From: JAJPJE01 sp963724985
GTDB taxonomy: Bacteria > Acidobacteriota > Terriglobia > Terriglobales > Acidobacteriaceae
Direction of reading: 5' to 3'
Assembly: GCA_963724985.1 (NCBI GenBank)
Contig: CAVRWV010000033.1
Span: 124,001 to 188,000 of the forward strand
Length of the DNA stretch: 64,000 nucleotides
Position numbers and translations under genes: made by a program. Positions 37,648-46,876 of this stretch are shown here, piece after piece; position 1 is the stretch's first letter, and every line of letters begins with the position of its first letter. Under the pieces are notes generated by a model that saw nothing but the letters and a program-made list of their open reading frames with translations, did not search any database and had not been told where the DNA came from.

Positions 37648-37700
37648 AGATCTCTCGACATCAAGGAAGGATGAGGGCTCACCACCCTCCAGTTTCAGCA

Positions 37701-38039
37701 ATGATCATCGCCCTAATCACCGTCATTCACATCATCGTTTGTGCGTTCCTGATCATCGTGGTCCTGCTTCAGAGCGGCCAGGGTGGCGACATCGCCGCCG
37801 CTTTCGGCGGCATGGGCAGTCAGACCGCCTTCGGCCCGCGCGGCTCCGCTACCATTCTCAGCAAGGCCACCACCTGGTCTGCCGTGATCTTCATGATCAC
37901 CTCCATCACCCTTTCGATCTTTGCTGCCCGGCGTGGCAACACCAGCTCTGTCCTGAGTGGCGTGAAGCCCTCTACGCAGAACTCGCAGCCGGTTCAGAAG
38001 CCTGCGAATCCGGTGAACCCGACGCCGCAGCAGAAGTAA
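37701..38039 (+). CDS. secG: Preprotein translocase subunit SecG
   Basis: Small Sec translocon subunit of 112 residues. Two transmembrane helices (about 3-23 and 53-73) flank the conserved cytosolic loop QSGQGGDIAAAFGG followed by the FGPRGSATIL segment, the SecG hallmark. The Pro/Gln/Asn-rich tail (PVQKPANPVNPTPQQK) is typical for long SecGs. ATG 37701 gives the family-like N-terminus MIIALITVIHIIV; the alternative ATG 37671 sits behind AAGGAAGG but adds 10 unusual residues. Confidence 0.93.
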   Translation: MIIALITVIHIIVCAFLIIVVLLQSGQGGDIAAAFGGMGSQTAFGPRGSATILSKATTWSAVIFMITSITLSIFAARRGNTSSVLSGVKPSTQNSQPVQKPANPVNPTPQQK

Positions 38040-38095
38040 GTTCAGGTCGTTGGTCTTTGGTCGGTAGTCGGTAGTAGCGTCAACAAGTAATGAAG

Positions 38096-38125
38096 GCCTT
38101 CGCGAACGCGAGGGCTTTCTTTTTG
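38096..38125 (+). terminator. Intrinsic terminator after secG
   Basis: Stem GCCTTCGCG (38096-38104) with CGCGAGGGC (38107-38115), one G-U pair, 2-nt loop, followed by TTTCTTTTTG. Confidence 0.85.
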
Positions 38126-38203
38126 CCCCAGTGATAGCCGTCGTTGCTGTTATCCGCCGAGTGTTAAGCTAACGACTAACGACCAACGACTAACGACCAG
38201 CCT

Positions 38204-38833
38204 ATGCTCCACGAAATCTTCCCCGTCGGCCCGCTCCAGTGCAACTGCTCCGTCATTGCTGACGAGACTACGCACGAAGCCATGGTCATCGACCCCGGCG
38301 ACAATATCGACCGAGTCCTCGGAATCCTGCAGAAGCATCAGCTCACCTTGAAGCAGATCGTGATCACTCACGGCCACATCGATCACGTCGGCGGAGCCAT
38401 GAAGCTGAAAGCCGCCACCGGCGCTCCCATCCTGATCAACAAGAACGACGCTCCGCAACTCGCAATGCTCGACATTCAGGCAAGCTGGCTGGGAATGCAG
38501 TCACCCGGAGCAGTCACCATCGATGACAGCCTGGAAGACGCACAGCAGCTGAAGACCGGCAGCATCATCGCCACGGTGATGCACACGCCCGGGCACACCG
38601 AAGGCTCAACCTGTCTCTTATTTCCTGCGGAAAAGAAGTTGATTGCCGGAGATACGCTCTTCGCCGGAAGTATCGGTCGCACCGACCTGCCGGGTGGCAA
38701 CTTCGAGAAGATCATGCGTTCCCTGCATGATCGCGTATTGACGCTGCCCGACGAAACCGTAGTCGTTCCTGGCCACGGCTCCCTCACCACGATCGGCGAG
38801 GAACGGGAATCGAACCCGTTCCTGACCAGATAA
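38204..38833 (+). CDS. Metallo-beta-lactamase-fold hydrolase (glyoxalase II-like)
   Basis: A 209-residue zinc hydrolase. Metal ligands are visible in THGHIDHVGG (HxHxDH, near residue 57), HTPGHTEGS (near 133), GDTLFAGSIGRTD (near 153) and the final VVPGHGS (near 189). This short form without a C-terminal glyoxalase domain matches the YcbL/GloC-type type II hydroxyacylglutathione hydrolases. Substrate is probably a thioester; not proven. Separated from secG by a terminator and heptamer repeats, so likely monocistronic. Confidence 0.9.
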   Translation: MLHEIFPVGPLQCNCSVIADETTHEAMVIDPGDNIDRVLGILQKHQLTLKQIVITHGHIDHVGGAMKLKAATGAPILINKNDAPQLAMLDIQASWLGMQSPGAVTIDDSLEDAQQLKTGSIIATVMHTPGHTEGSTCLLFPAEKKLIAGDTLFAGSIGRTDLPGGNFEKIMRSLHDRVLTLPDETVVVPGHGSLTTIGEERESNPFLTR

Positions 38834-38960
38834 TCAAACACGTGGCGCAGCCGACCTCGGCTGCGTTTTGGTCTTTGATGTCGCCGCTTATCGAGTGGCG
38901 CGGGCGCCCTCGCCCGCGTGTTTCAGTCCCACCAACGCTCGCGTTGGGCGGGCTGACGTA

Positions 38961-39548
38961 TCAGAACCTCAACTGCGGACCAAACGTGATCCTCAAGTTG
39001 TTTTGCGCTCCGTTGTTGAAGTACATGATGTCGCCGATCTCGGCCCGCAGCCCGATCGGTCCCGCGAAGAACTCCACTCCTACACCCGGATAGAACAAAC
39101 CGTTTGTCCCGCTATTTAGGAAATTCTGGATCTGGTTGTTTACCGTTCCAAATGTCACCGGTGCGTTACTCGCTCCGAAGTTGATAGCGCCGCCCTTCAA
39201 CGTCGCATACAACTTGATCGGACCACCAATCTCGAATTTGGGACCGACCATCCCATACAGCAATCGCAAATCCGCGCGCTGAATGTTGATACTCGTGTTC
39301 ACCACGCTATTGAACGCGGATTGGAACACGAAGCTCTGCGAAAAGTCGTATGCGCCTTCCGCTTCCAGTTGAACTCGTTTATGTACGTTGAACGCTGCCC
39401 GGCCGCCCAAGCCCCAGAAGTTTGTGTTATTAGCATTGCCAAGACGTACATAGTCTCCGAACGCGCCTACTTCCACATGATTTCCTTGCGCAAACGTAAA
39501 CGGCGCCATCATTAGCGCCGCCAGAACTACCAGCCAAATGCGTTTCAT
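38961..39548 (-). CDS. Outer-membrane beta-barrel protein
   Basis: A 195-residue precursor, ATG 39548 chosen because a typical signal peptide (MKRIWLVVLAALMMAPFTFAQ) starts there. The mature part has alternating hydrophobic/aromatic strands ending in LRITFGPQLRF, with the terminal aromatic typical of outer-membrane barrels. It looks like an OmpW/OmpA-like eight-stranded barrel. No catalytic motif. Possibly a small porin or structural protein. It is convergent with the hydrolase gene before it. Confidence 0.8.
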   Translation of the reverse strand: MKRIWLVVLAALMMAPFTFAQGNHVEVGAFGDYVRLGNANNTNFWGLGGRAAFNVHKRVQLEAEGAYDFSQSFVFQSAFNSVVNTSINIQRADLRLLYGMVGPKFEIGGPIKLYATLKGGAINFGASNAPVTFGTVNNQIQNFLNSGTNGLFYPGVGVEFFAGPIGLRAEIGDIMYFNNGAQNNLRITFGPQLRF

Positions 39549-39764
39549 CTTGCTTGAATTCCCCCGGTTTGGATCTGCCTCAGCCATCAAAAGCCACTGG
39601 CTCCTTGCGGAACCTTTGGCTCTCTACTCTGGGACAACTGCTTTGGATGTGTGTTGCGCACGCCGGGTGGGCTTCCGGACAGTCACAGTCACTGAACATG
39701 GGGATGAGTGCTTTGTTGGCAGTGAGGAGACTGCCAGCTTGTTACGGAAGGTTACAACAGCAGA

Positions 39765-41070
39765 TCATTCCGTGATCTGCTGCAGCACGTTGAAGAACTC
39801 TGGATAGGAAATGCGCGCCGCATCCGCGCCAAAAATGCGGGTTTCTCCGTCTGCCCGCAATGCTGTCACCGCAAATGCCATCGCAATCCGATGATCCTCT
39901 TTGGAGTCGATGTCGGCGCCATGCAACTGCTGCCGGCCGGGAACCCTCAATCCGTCCTCGAACTCCTCGACCTCGGCGCCCATGCGCCGCAAGTTTTCCG
40001 CGACGGCCGCAATGCGATCCGATTCCTTTACTCGCAGCTCTTTCGCATCGCGGATCTCGATCCCATCGCGCGTGTGCGGCGCAATCGCCGCCAGCACCGG
40101 CAACTCATCGATCAACGCCGCCGTCTGCGCTCCGCTGATCCTCGCTCCTCGCAGCTCTCCCGGTTGGACATTGATTGTGCCAACCAGTTCCCCATGCCGT
40201 TCTTCGATGCTGATGATAGGAATCTTCGCGCCCATGCCGATCAGCACATCCAGCAGCACCGCCCGCGTCGGATTCAGCAGCAGCCCGTCGATCACCAGGT
40301 TCGACTCCGGAAACAACGCCGCGGCACACAGAAAAAACGCAGCCGAAGATATATCTCCCGGAACCACCGCCTCGATTGCTTTCAGCTTCTGTCCACCACG
40401 AATCCCGGCACGATTCTTCTCCCGTGCGATCTCCACACCGAAAGCCTTCAAAGCAACTTCCGTATGGTCGCGCGTCTTCACCGGCTCTTCCACCCATGTT
40501 TCGCCTGGCGCATATAGCCCCGCAAACAGTACCGCCGACTTCACTTGCGCGCTCGGCACGCTCATCTTGTAATCCAGCGGCACGAGTTCTCCACCGCTGA
40601 TCCGCAGCGGCGCGCATCCATCGCGCGACTCAATCTTCGCGCCCATCTTCGTCAGTGGTTCGATCACCCGCCGCATCGGACGCCGCGACAGCGACGCATC
40701 GCCGATCATCTCGCTCGTAAACGGCTGCCCCGCCAAGAATTCCCGACATCATCCGCATCGTCGAACCGGAGTTGCCGCAATCCAGCGCATCCGCAGGCGC
40801 AACGAAACGCCCCGCCCTACCCTCGATCTCCACATCGCCGTTGTTTCGCGTGACCTTGCACCCCAGAGCCGCCATACACCCCAGCGTGCTCGCGCAATCT
40901 GCGCCCGTCGAAAAGTTCGACAGTTTAGTGACGCCTTCCGCCAATCCGGCAAGCATCGCATAACGATGGGAAATCGATTTATCTCCGGGGATTCGTATGC
41001 TCCCCAGAACATTTTTTGCAGGATGAATCGTGACGCAGCTCTTCTCAGTCATGAGTGATGATGGCTTCAT
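39765..41070 (-). CDS. aroA: 3-phosphoshikimate 1-carboxyvinyltransferase (EPSP synthase), one frameshift near 40733
   Basis: Shikimate-pathway enzyme joining PEP to shikimate-3-phosphate. The N-terminal part (41070 to about 40735) shows GDKSISHRYAMLAGLA and LDCGNSGSTMRMMSGIL. The C-terminal part in another frame continues AGQPFTSEMIGDASLSRRPM, LRVKESDRI and DHRIAMAF. The join is exact if one base of CTTGGCGGGG is removed. The restored length of about 434 residues is normal. No essential motif is lost, and the pathway is normally essential, so a sequence error is likelier than a pseudogene. Confidence 0.93.
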
Positions 41071-41212
41071 TTTCGATATTTAGTTTGTCGAGCGCAGCCA
41101 GGCTTCTGTCATCCCGAGCGCAGCGAGGGAGCTTTACCTCTCCATACCTGTCACTCTGCCAGTAGCCCCAACGTTAACTTCGATTGTAGATCATGCCTCA
41201 CTTCCGATCGTC

Positions 41213-42004
41213 TCACCGGATCCCCTGCAGAAACTCCCGCACCAGCCCATGCATTTCTTCGCTTCGCTCCAGCGGCACGTAATGACCGGCGCCCGGCACC
41301 ACCGCCAATCGGCTGCCACGAATTCCACGCGCGATGATCTCCGCCTCCGACCGCGGCGTCGCTACATCTTCATTGCCAACGATCACCAGCGCTGGAACGT
41401 CAATCGTCGCGAGCGTCGGAGTTGAATCCGGCCTCTCCGCCATTCCACGCTGGACCGCGGCGATTCCCGACACCGTCATCTTGCGCATCATGTTTCTGGC
41501 GCGCTCCACCATATCCAGCCGATTTCTTCGCGTACTCTCACCCAGCACCCTCTGCAGCATTCCTTCGATGAACTGTTCCGGGCCTTCCCGTTCCACGGTT
41601 TCTGCTGCCTTCAGCCGATTGCTGCGGGCCTCCGCATTATCCGCTCCAGCTTTTGTGCCGCACAGAACCATCCCGCGGATCCGCTCGCGATGCTGCCGCC
41701 ACAACTCAAACATGACGTACCCGCCAATCGAGTTCCCACAGAATACCGCCCGCTCCACGCCAACTTCCTCGCAGACTTTCATCACGTCGCCCGCATGCTT
41801 CGCCATCGTCGCCGGACCTTCCGCGGTCTCGGACTCTCCATGGCCGCGCAAATCCGGCCGAATCACGCGATAGTAATTCGCCAGCCTTTCGGCTATCGGA
41901 TCCCAGATGTGATGGTTAACAGGAAAAGGATGCAGCAGAACGAGGTCCGGACCCTTGCCCAGGACCTCGTAGAAGATGTTCGCATCGCCACTGCGGACTT
42001 GCAT
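41213..42004 (-). CDS. Alpha/beta-hydrolase
   Basis: A 263-residue hydrolase. ATG 42004 is the family-like start (MQVRSGDANIFYEVLGKGP); the frame extends 15 codons further upstream only through a dispersed repeat. The oxyanion segment is LLHPFPVNHHIWDP, the nucleophile elbow GNSIGGY (Ser near residue 96), the acid Asp in VIVGNEDVATP and the His in PGAGHYVPLE. It resembles 3-oxoadipate enol-lactonase or RsbQ-type hydrolases, but the substrate is unknown. Gene order suggests a unit with the PspC gene upstream. Confidence 0.9.
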   Translation of the reverse strand: MQVRSGDANIFYEVLGKGPDLVLLHPFPVNHHIWDPIAERLANYYRVIRPDLRGHGESETAEGPATMAKHAGDVMKVCEEVGVERAVFCGNSIGGYVMFELWRQHRERIRGMVLCGTKAGADNAEARSNRLKAAETVEREGPEQFIEGMLQRVLGESTRRNRLDMVERARNMMRKMTVSGIAAVQRGMAERPDSTPTLATIDVPALVIVGNEDVATPRSEAEIIARGIRGSRLAVVPGAGHYVPLERSEEMHGLVREFLQGIR

Positions 42005-42009
42005 ATCAG

Positions 42010-42110
42010 GTGCCCCATATCTGCCTGCTTTCGGCAGATGTGGGTTCAAGCATAGCAGCGCCCGCCTCGCCGTCCCTCATCCAACTGCTTTCGGGAGGTG
42101 TGGTTTCAAT
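42010..42110. repeat. Dispersed hairpin repeat, two adjacent copies (3 and 4)
   Basis: Copy 3 (42010-42050) has GGTGCCCCATATCTGCC and GGCAGATGTGGG around CTGCTTTC. Copy 4 (42071-42110) is degenerate, keeping CTGCTTTCGGGAGGTGTGG and TTTCAA. Together they fill the spacer between the PspC and hydrolase genes and overlap the possible leader of the hydrolase. Confidence 0.7.
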
Positions 42111-42123
42111 CAGTCCGCCGCGA

Positions 42124-42435
42124 CTAGCTTTGCGCCGCTACCACTCCATTCGCGGGCAGCGCCGCTGGCTCTTCCGGCATAACGATCCAGGCGATCACGT
42201 AGGCAATCTCTCCCAGCGGAAACAGGAAGATTCCCGCCAGCACCCAGATCAGCCGCCACAAAGTCACGTCGGAATGCGTGTAGTTTGCAAATCCAGCCGC
42301 TACTCCGGCAACTTTGCGGTCGTAGCGTGAACGCATCAGGCGCTGCGGAGTTGTCGGCGTGCCGACGAATCGTCCGCAATACGCGCACACCCGCGCATCA
42401 TCCTGAATGTTTTTACCGCAGTAATTACAGAACAT
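42124..42435 (-). CDS. PspC-domain membrane protein with zinc ribbon
   Basis: A 103-residue protein. The N-terminal zinc ribbon is CNYCGK (residues 3-8) and CAYCGR (17-22). Residues about 36-92 form a PspC domain (SRYDRKVAGVAAGFANYTHSDVTLWRLIWVLAG), with two hydrophobic helices. PspC proteins help sense membrane stress. Zinc ribbon plus PspC is a common bacterial arrangement, but partner genes (pspA/B) are not visible here. Confidence 0.88.
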   Translation of the reverse strand: MFCNYCGKNIQDDARVCAYCGRFVGTPTTPQRLMRSRYDRKVAGVAAGFANYTHSDVTLWRLIWVLAGIFLFPLGEIAYVIAWIVMPEEPAALPANGVVAAQS

Positions 42436-42496
42436 ACACCCTTCCTCCAGTCGCTATCCCTAGATACGGGCAGACCCCACGCTTCGTTCCCAGATT

Positions 42497-43735
42497 TTAT
42501 TGCACTCGATAAGGGTCTTTCAGGTACTTTTTGGCGATCTCTGCCCGCGGAGAATCCGAGTCTGCCGCGATCACTTCCTGGTAGCGCTTTACCGCCTCCG
42601 GACGCTTATTCATCGCGTCATACATCTCGCCCGCGCCCAGCGTCGTGCGAATCCTTAAATCAGGATCCGTTCGTTGGGACTGCAGCACATGATCGTAGGC
42701 ATCCGCCGCGCCCTGGAAATCATGTTGCCCGCGTAGCGATTCGGCCAGTCCGTACCATGCCATTTCGACATGCGCATCGGGAAAACTCCCCGCCTGTGTT
42801 CCCGCAATGATCTTCCGATAGCTCGCAATCGCCGGTTGCGCCTGTCCCGACGCGTTGTAAAGATTCGCCAGTTCCAGCGCCATCAGGAAGTTCTTCGGAT
42901 ACGCATCCGCCATGCTGCTCACTACTTTGATCGCCTCGGCATACCTCTGCTCTCGCCGCAGAAATATCGCCAGCGCAATCTTCGCGTCGATACTGTTTTC
43001 TCCGCCGCCGTTCGCCGCGTCGTAGAGGTATTCAATTCCCTTCGTCCTGCTCCCACTCAGCCCAACCATCGACGCGCCAACCTTCGCCGGCCAGCTCAGG
43101 CTTCCGACCACGTAGTTGTGCATGCCAACGATCATCTTCGCGTCCGTATTGTTCGGCTGAAGTTCCAGCACGCGCTCGTGATCATGTCGCGCGCCTACCG
43201 CGCTGCGCAATCCGCTGAACCACGCTTTCTCAATCAGTGCCAGGTACGTCGCATGCAAACCGCGCGTCACGCCGCGCGCGTATAGCGCATCCGCATCATT
43301 GGGATTCGTCTTCAACCGGGCTTCTTCCAGCGACAGTGCGCGCTCGGTCAGCTCATCGATCCGCGCCTTCACCTTCGGATCCATCGGAAACTGCTTGCTC
43401 GCCAGAAACTGCTCTTTCGCGTAGAGCTCCGAATCCAACGCGCCAATCCGGTACATCTCCTTGAACATCACTCCGGAGAGCAAATGATTCACCGCAAACG
43501 GATCCTCCGGATGCGCCTGCAGTGACAGCTCAAACTGGTGAATCGCCTTGTCGTACTCCTGGTTATAGAACGCGTCGAAACCCAGCCGTGTGTAATTGTC
43601 ATCTGGATGAAAATGAAGGATTTGTTGCGGACGACGCCCTTGATCCTGAGGAACCGAGGCACAAGCGGCAACCGCACCTAGCAGGAGAAAGGTAACCCTG
43701 AAAACTCGAAGGGCCATACAGCGGTAGGGTCTCAT
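42497..43735 (-). CDS. TPR-repeat lipoprotein or secreted protein
   Basis: A 412-residue protein with an N-terminal signal (ALRVFRVTFLLLGAVAACASV), which may be lipidated at the Cys. Tetratricopeptide repeats are visible: YTRLGFDAFYNQEYDKAIHQFELSLQAHPED near residue 50, and more toward the C-terminus (FQGAADAYDHVLQ, PEAVKRYQEVIAADSDSPRAEIAKKYL). The centre has helical repeats of less regular type. Probably a periplasmic scaffold or assembly factor; no enzymatic motif. Confidence 0.82.
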   Translation of the reverse strand: MRPYRCMALRVFRVTFLLLGAVAACASVPQDQGRRPQQILHFHPDDNYTRLGFDAFYNQEYDKAIHQFELSLQAHPEDPFAVNHLLSGVMFKEMYRIGALDSELYAKEQFLASKQFPMDPKVKARIDELTERALSLEEARLKTNPNDADALYARGVTRGLHATYLALIEKAWFSGLRSAVGARHDHERVLELQPNNTDAKMIVGMHNYVVGSLSWPAKVGASMVGLSGSRTKGIEYLYDAANGGGENSIDAKIALAIFLRREQRYAEAIKVVSSMADAYPKNFLMALELANLYNASGQAQPAIASYRKIIAGTQAGSFPDAHVEMAWYGLAESLRGQHDFQGAADAYDHVLQSQRTDPDLRIRTTLGAGEMYDAMNKRPEAVKRYQEVIAADSDSPRAEIAKKYLKDPYRVQ

Positions 43736-43814
43736 AAAGGTAGGTACATCGGCAGTTTACCTGATTTTCCAGCTCTCCCCGAACAGGTACAAACCTTCTA
43801 CGAGGTAATTTGCC

Positions 43815-44039
43815 GTGATTAGCGCCGCAGAAGATGAATTTTTCACCGAGCAGGAAGCAGCCGACCTGCTCGGAATCACCATCGAGCGTCTCCATTTCTT
43901 GCTCGACGAAAATGTGTTCAACGACGGATCCAGGCGCCCCCGAGATCTGGAACTTCACCGCAGCGATATCGTCCTGCTGCAATTCTGGGATCGCTCAACT
44001 GAAAACCCGAAGATCGTCCGCATGCCTCGCCGGGCCTGA
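43815..44039 (+). CDS. Small MerR/excisionase-type HTH protein
   Basis: A 74-residue protein with FFTEQEAADLLGITIERLHFLLDENVF, the winged-HTH helix pair of HTH_17 proteins, then a basic end (KIVRMPRR). The start codon ATG 43815 has no clear ribosome site, and AUG at codon 1 is the best guess. No phage genes are near, so it is more likely a chromosomal regulator than an excisionase. It is convergent with nothing and followed by a 200-nt spacer. Confidence 0.7.
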   Translation: MISAAEDEFFTEQEAADLLGITIERLHFLLDENVFNDGSRRPRDLELHRSDIVLLQFWDRSTENPKIVRMPRRA

Positions 44040-44240
44040 CATTTCCCTGGCTAGACGTGATTGACGATTGGTGGGTTTTCTCTCCAAATCTTCCGGGAAG
44101 TGCGTAATTCTTGCCCGGCACTGGCCATTCCGATGGTCCCGAGATTTCAGCTAAGTCGTTACAAATACAATAGCTTATAGCCACGTCCCCTTTGGTGTTG
44201 CACGTGCGATACCGTAAGCAAGGGATGGAGGAAAAAAGCT

Positions 44241-44699
44241 ATGGCTCACGCGGCTGATAGCATGCAACCCGAGTTCTGGCGACCACCGTTAACTACGCCA
44301 CGCCCGCAGCAGGTTCCCGCGGGTGCCCGCAGTCATCTGGAGACTTGCCAAACCTGTGGTACGGAATTTGTGCTCGGTGCTCGTTTCTGTCACGTCTGCG
44401 GAGCTGGTCGCGACGCTGATGTAGAAACACCGAACGAAACATACTGGATGAGAGCTATCGACAAGATCAAGGCAATCGACCTGACCAGGCTGAAAGAGAT
44501 GCTGCACCTCCCTACAGCCTCCCTGATCGCTATGTTCTTCGGAGTCGCATGCGTGATCGCCGCCGTCGTCACGAGTTTCCTCTATAAGGCAACAACACTG
44601 AGTGAGTGGGAGGCGATTCAGGCCTGGCGAATCGAATGGCTGCTCGCCGCCGCTGTCGCATTCATCTTGGGGATTCTGCTGAAGCCAAGGGAAGCTTAA
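44241..44699 (+). CDS. Zinc-ribbon protein with two membrane helices
   Basis: A 152-residue protein with SD GGAGGAAAAA before the ATG. A zinc ribbon CQTCGTEFVLGARFCHVCGAG lies near residues 36-56. Two hydrophobic helices (about 93-113, TASLIAMFFGVACVIAAVV, and 131-147, LLAAAVAFILGILL) follow. Function unknown; membrane proteins with an N-terminal zinc ribbon are often assembly or signalling factors. It ends before a strong terminator. Confidence 0.72.
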   Translation: MAHAADSMQPEFWRPPLTTPRPQQVPAGARSHLETCQTCGTEFVLGARFCHVCGAGRDADVETPNETYWMRAIDKIKAIDLTRLKEMLHLPTASLIAMFFGVACVIAAVVTSFLYKATTLSEWEAIQAWRIEWLLAAAVAFILGILLKPREA

Positions 44700-44796
44700 G
44701 TTCGAGAAGTTACGAGTTACAGGACTCAGACTTGCAGGACTCAGGAGTTCGAGCTCGAGAAGTTTTAAAGTTCCCCGTTCGTGCCTCTGGAGGCCA

Positions 44797-44842
44797 CAAA
44801 AGACTCAGACAATGCAATCACGCATCGTCTGAGTCTTTTTGA
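44797..44842 (+). terminator. Long-stem intrinsic terminator after the zinc-ribbon gene
   Basis: AAAAGACTCAGAC (44798-44810) pairs with GTCTGAGTCTTTT, with an inner ATGC/GCAT pairing around AATCAC. The plus strand ends in TTTTT. The remainder of the 347-nt spacer 44700-45046 holds a TGTCAT-type repeat at 44885-44930 and CTAGCCAC heptamers near 45010-45050. Confidence 0.8.
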
Positions 44843-44884
44843 TTTCCACCTGGAATTTGCTTTTGTTTGTATTTCCGATTTTCC

Positions 44885-44930
44885 GCTGTCATCCTGAGCG
44901 AGGGCGCATGCCCGAGTCGAAGGAGCCCTC
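44885..44930. repeat. Dispersed TGTCATCxxGAGCG-type repeat
   Basis: CTGTCATCCTGAGCGAGGGC with GCATGCCCGAGTCGAAGG. Other copies of this family are at 37326-37356, 41107-41134, 46932-46970, 47001-47040, 48371-48409 and 59891-59943. Repeats starting TGTCATCCTGAGCG are widely seen in acidobacterial and some Bacteroidetes genomes. Confidence 0.7.
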
Positions 44931-45046
44931 TGAAGCCCAAAGCTAAGCTAGCGCGATGATCACTCTGGAGAAGTGCGCGTTCGTGATCGCCAACAATACT
45001 CTGCAGCTACTAGCCACCAGCTACCCAACTAGCCACTAGCCACTAA

Positions 45047-46009
45047 TCACTTCCCCGTCCTCGCTTGCGTTACGTTCACGCTATTCGCCGTGTATTCTTT
45101 GCCATTGAACATGGCCTTCACCACCACATCCGATCCGACCATCAGATTGCCCGGTAGCAGCGGCCTTACCACGCTGATGTCATATGTCTTGTTGTCGCTA
45201 TGATTCGCGATCGAAATCTGTCCCACCGACAAATCCAGGTTCGTCACTCGTCCTGCGAATGTATAAACCTCACCCGGAGAAGCCAGTACGCGAATCTCGC
45301 GTGCGATCCCTCGATCAGCTGCATCTGGCGCAAACTGCACCGACACCAGCGAGCCCGGGGCTACTTCGGCAATCGTAATCTGTTTCCCGTGAAGCACCAC
45401 ATGCGTGTTGCCATCTGCCGTGAGCCCTACCGGCTGACCAGAAAGTTCATCGCGAATCGAAATCTCGTTGCCCGAGTTCGCTAATACCTGCCCGCGTGCA
45501 TCGGCGGCGTTTACCTGCGTAACCACACGAATATTGCGCGCCAAAACCTGGCTGCCATCGCTCATCGTGTCCACGTAAACACGGTCTCCCTTATGGATCG
45601 CCAGTTGCGTAGTCTCCACCCCATCGCGGTAGATGTGCGTGCGCTCGTCAAAATGCACCACCATCTTTTTCCCACCGAACGGCCGCAGCGACACCCGATC
45701 ACGCACATGATCCACGCCGTCAACCGTACCCCCCACCAGCGTCGTAGTGCTCTTCGGCATGGGGGGAGCAGGCAGGATTGGCTCGCCTGTTCCGGCGGGC
45801 CCCTGATCGGCGTTGTCGTAGCGTTGCGTTACCGGAGCCGGCAGATCCGCTGGTGAGGCGACCGCCGGTGCTGCCGGTGAGGCTGGCTGGTTAGACTGCG
45901 ACTGTCCCTGGGAGTCTTTGCTCTGCGCTGACTTGGCGTCCTGCGCCCATCCAAAGCTGCCGCACGTAACCACTGCCACCATCACACAATACGGGTAAAA
46001 ACGTTTCAT
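45047..46009 (-). CDS. Secreted DUF5666-like beta-domain protein
   Basis: A 320-residue precursor from ATG 46009 (MKRFYPYCVMVAVV signal, cleavage near WAQ). An Asn/Gln/Ser/Pro-rich linker (residues about 30-75) is followed by three related beta units: GTVDGVDHVRDRVSLRPFGG, GQVLANSGNEISIRDEL and GRVTNLDLSVGQISIANH. Such OB-like DUF5666 units occur in many acidobacterial exported proteins. No enzymatic motif. Long in-frame ATG upstream at 46054 is less likely because it precedes the signal peptide. Confidence 0.8.
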   Translation of the reverse strand: MKRFYPYCVMVAVVTCGSFGWAQDAKSAQSKDSQGQSQSNQPASPAAPAVASPADLPAPVTQRYDNADQGPAGTGEPILPAPPMPKSTTTLVGGTVDGVDHVRDRVSLRPFGGKKMVVHFDERTHIYRDGVETTQLAIHKGDRVYVDTMSDGSQVLARNIRVVTQVNAADARGQVLANSGNEISIRDELSGQPVGLTADGNTHVVLHGKQITIAEVAPGSLVSVQFAPDAADRGIAREIRVLASPGEVYTFAGRVTNLDLSVGQISIANHSDNKTYDISVVRPLLPGNLMVGSDVVVKAMFNGKEYTANSVNVTQARTGK

Positions 46010-46285
46010 CCTTCTCTTCGATGACGTCTCCCGCAATGTGAGTTGGATGCCCACAGCATCTCTGTCTTGGCTCTTTTCAGCTTTCTCCCGGAGGCTCTTG
46101 TCCCCAAGCTCTGGCCTTTTGCCGTGAGGGGGGCGCTTTCTAACCTGAGAATCAAATGCTAATTACCAATCACTAACTACTAATTACTTGTTTCAAAAAA
46201 ACGCAACTGACCAGCCCTCCTTGGGTTACTCTCAGGCAGCGGCAAGTCTCTGGGACGCTGCCCGGCAATCGGACAGGGAGGAAGC

Positions 46286-46876
46286 ATGTCGAAGAAACTC
46301 TTTCCTGCAGTGATGCTCACCGTTCTGTTCTCCACCTTCGTTTTCAGCTCCGACATCCCCAAAGGCACAAAAATCACCGTCCGTTTGGACGAAATGTTGA
46401 GCAGCGACACCGCCGTCATGGGCCAGCGTTTCATGTCGCATCTTGACCACGATCTCCGTTTCGGCACCGATCGCGTCATGATCCACAAAGGGGCACTGGT
46501 TACCGGCATTGTGAAATATGCTCGCTCCACGATGAATTACAACCAGGCTGGTGAAATCGAGTTACAGATCATCTCCGTCGCTGCCGACGGCATCAGCTAT
46601 GGCGTGCTTTCGGACACGTTCATGCGTATGGGCCGAGAGCGCCCCGTCAATCCCCAAACCGGGCGAGAGGACAGCACTGGCGCTCGTCGTGCCGACGTAA
46701 CCCGCGCAGGAATCGACGTTCTGACTGGCGGAGGCGGCAACGCTCCCGGCGCTACTATCCCCGGCACGGATGTCAGCGTCGGCGGAAGTACTACGCAGTC
46801 TGGCATGCAGGTGATCCTGCCGACCGCGATGAAAATCACCTTCACGATCATCGAAGCCACTGCCTCCAAGAAGTAA
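46286..46876 (+). CDS. Secreted protein of unknown function
   Basis: A 196-residue precursor with SD GGGAGGAAG before ATG 46286 and a short signal (KKLFPAVMLTVLFSTFVFSS). The mature part contains IPKGTKITVRLDEMLSSDTAVMGQRF, a pattern typical of small beta-barrel proteins of the 'TrbI/conjugation-like' cell-envelope type found in Acidobacteria, and a Gly/Thr-rich loop (LTGGGGNAPGATIPG). It is divergent from the DUF5666 gene. No function can be assigned. Confidence 0.75.
   Translation: MSKKLFPAVMLTVLFSTFVFSSDIPKGTKITVRLDEMLSSDTAVMGQRFMSHLDHDLRFGTDRVMIHKGALVTGIVKYARSTMNYNQAGEIELQIISVAADGISYGVLSDTFMRMGRERPVNPQTGREDSTGARRADVTRAGIDVLTGGGGNAPGATIPGTDVSVGGSTTQSGMQVILPTAMKITFTIIEATASKK

Noticed and set aside
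43815..44039. Excisionase of an integrated element
   Set aside because: The HTH fits, but no integrase, att-like repeats or phage genes are in the window.
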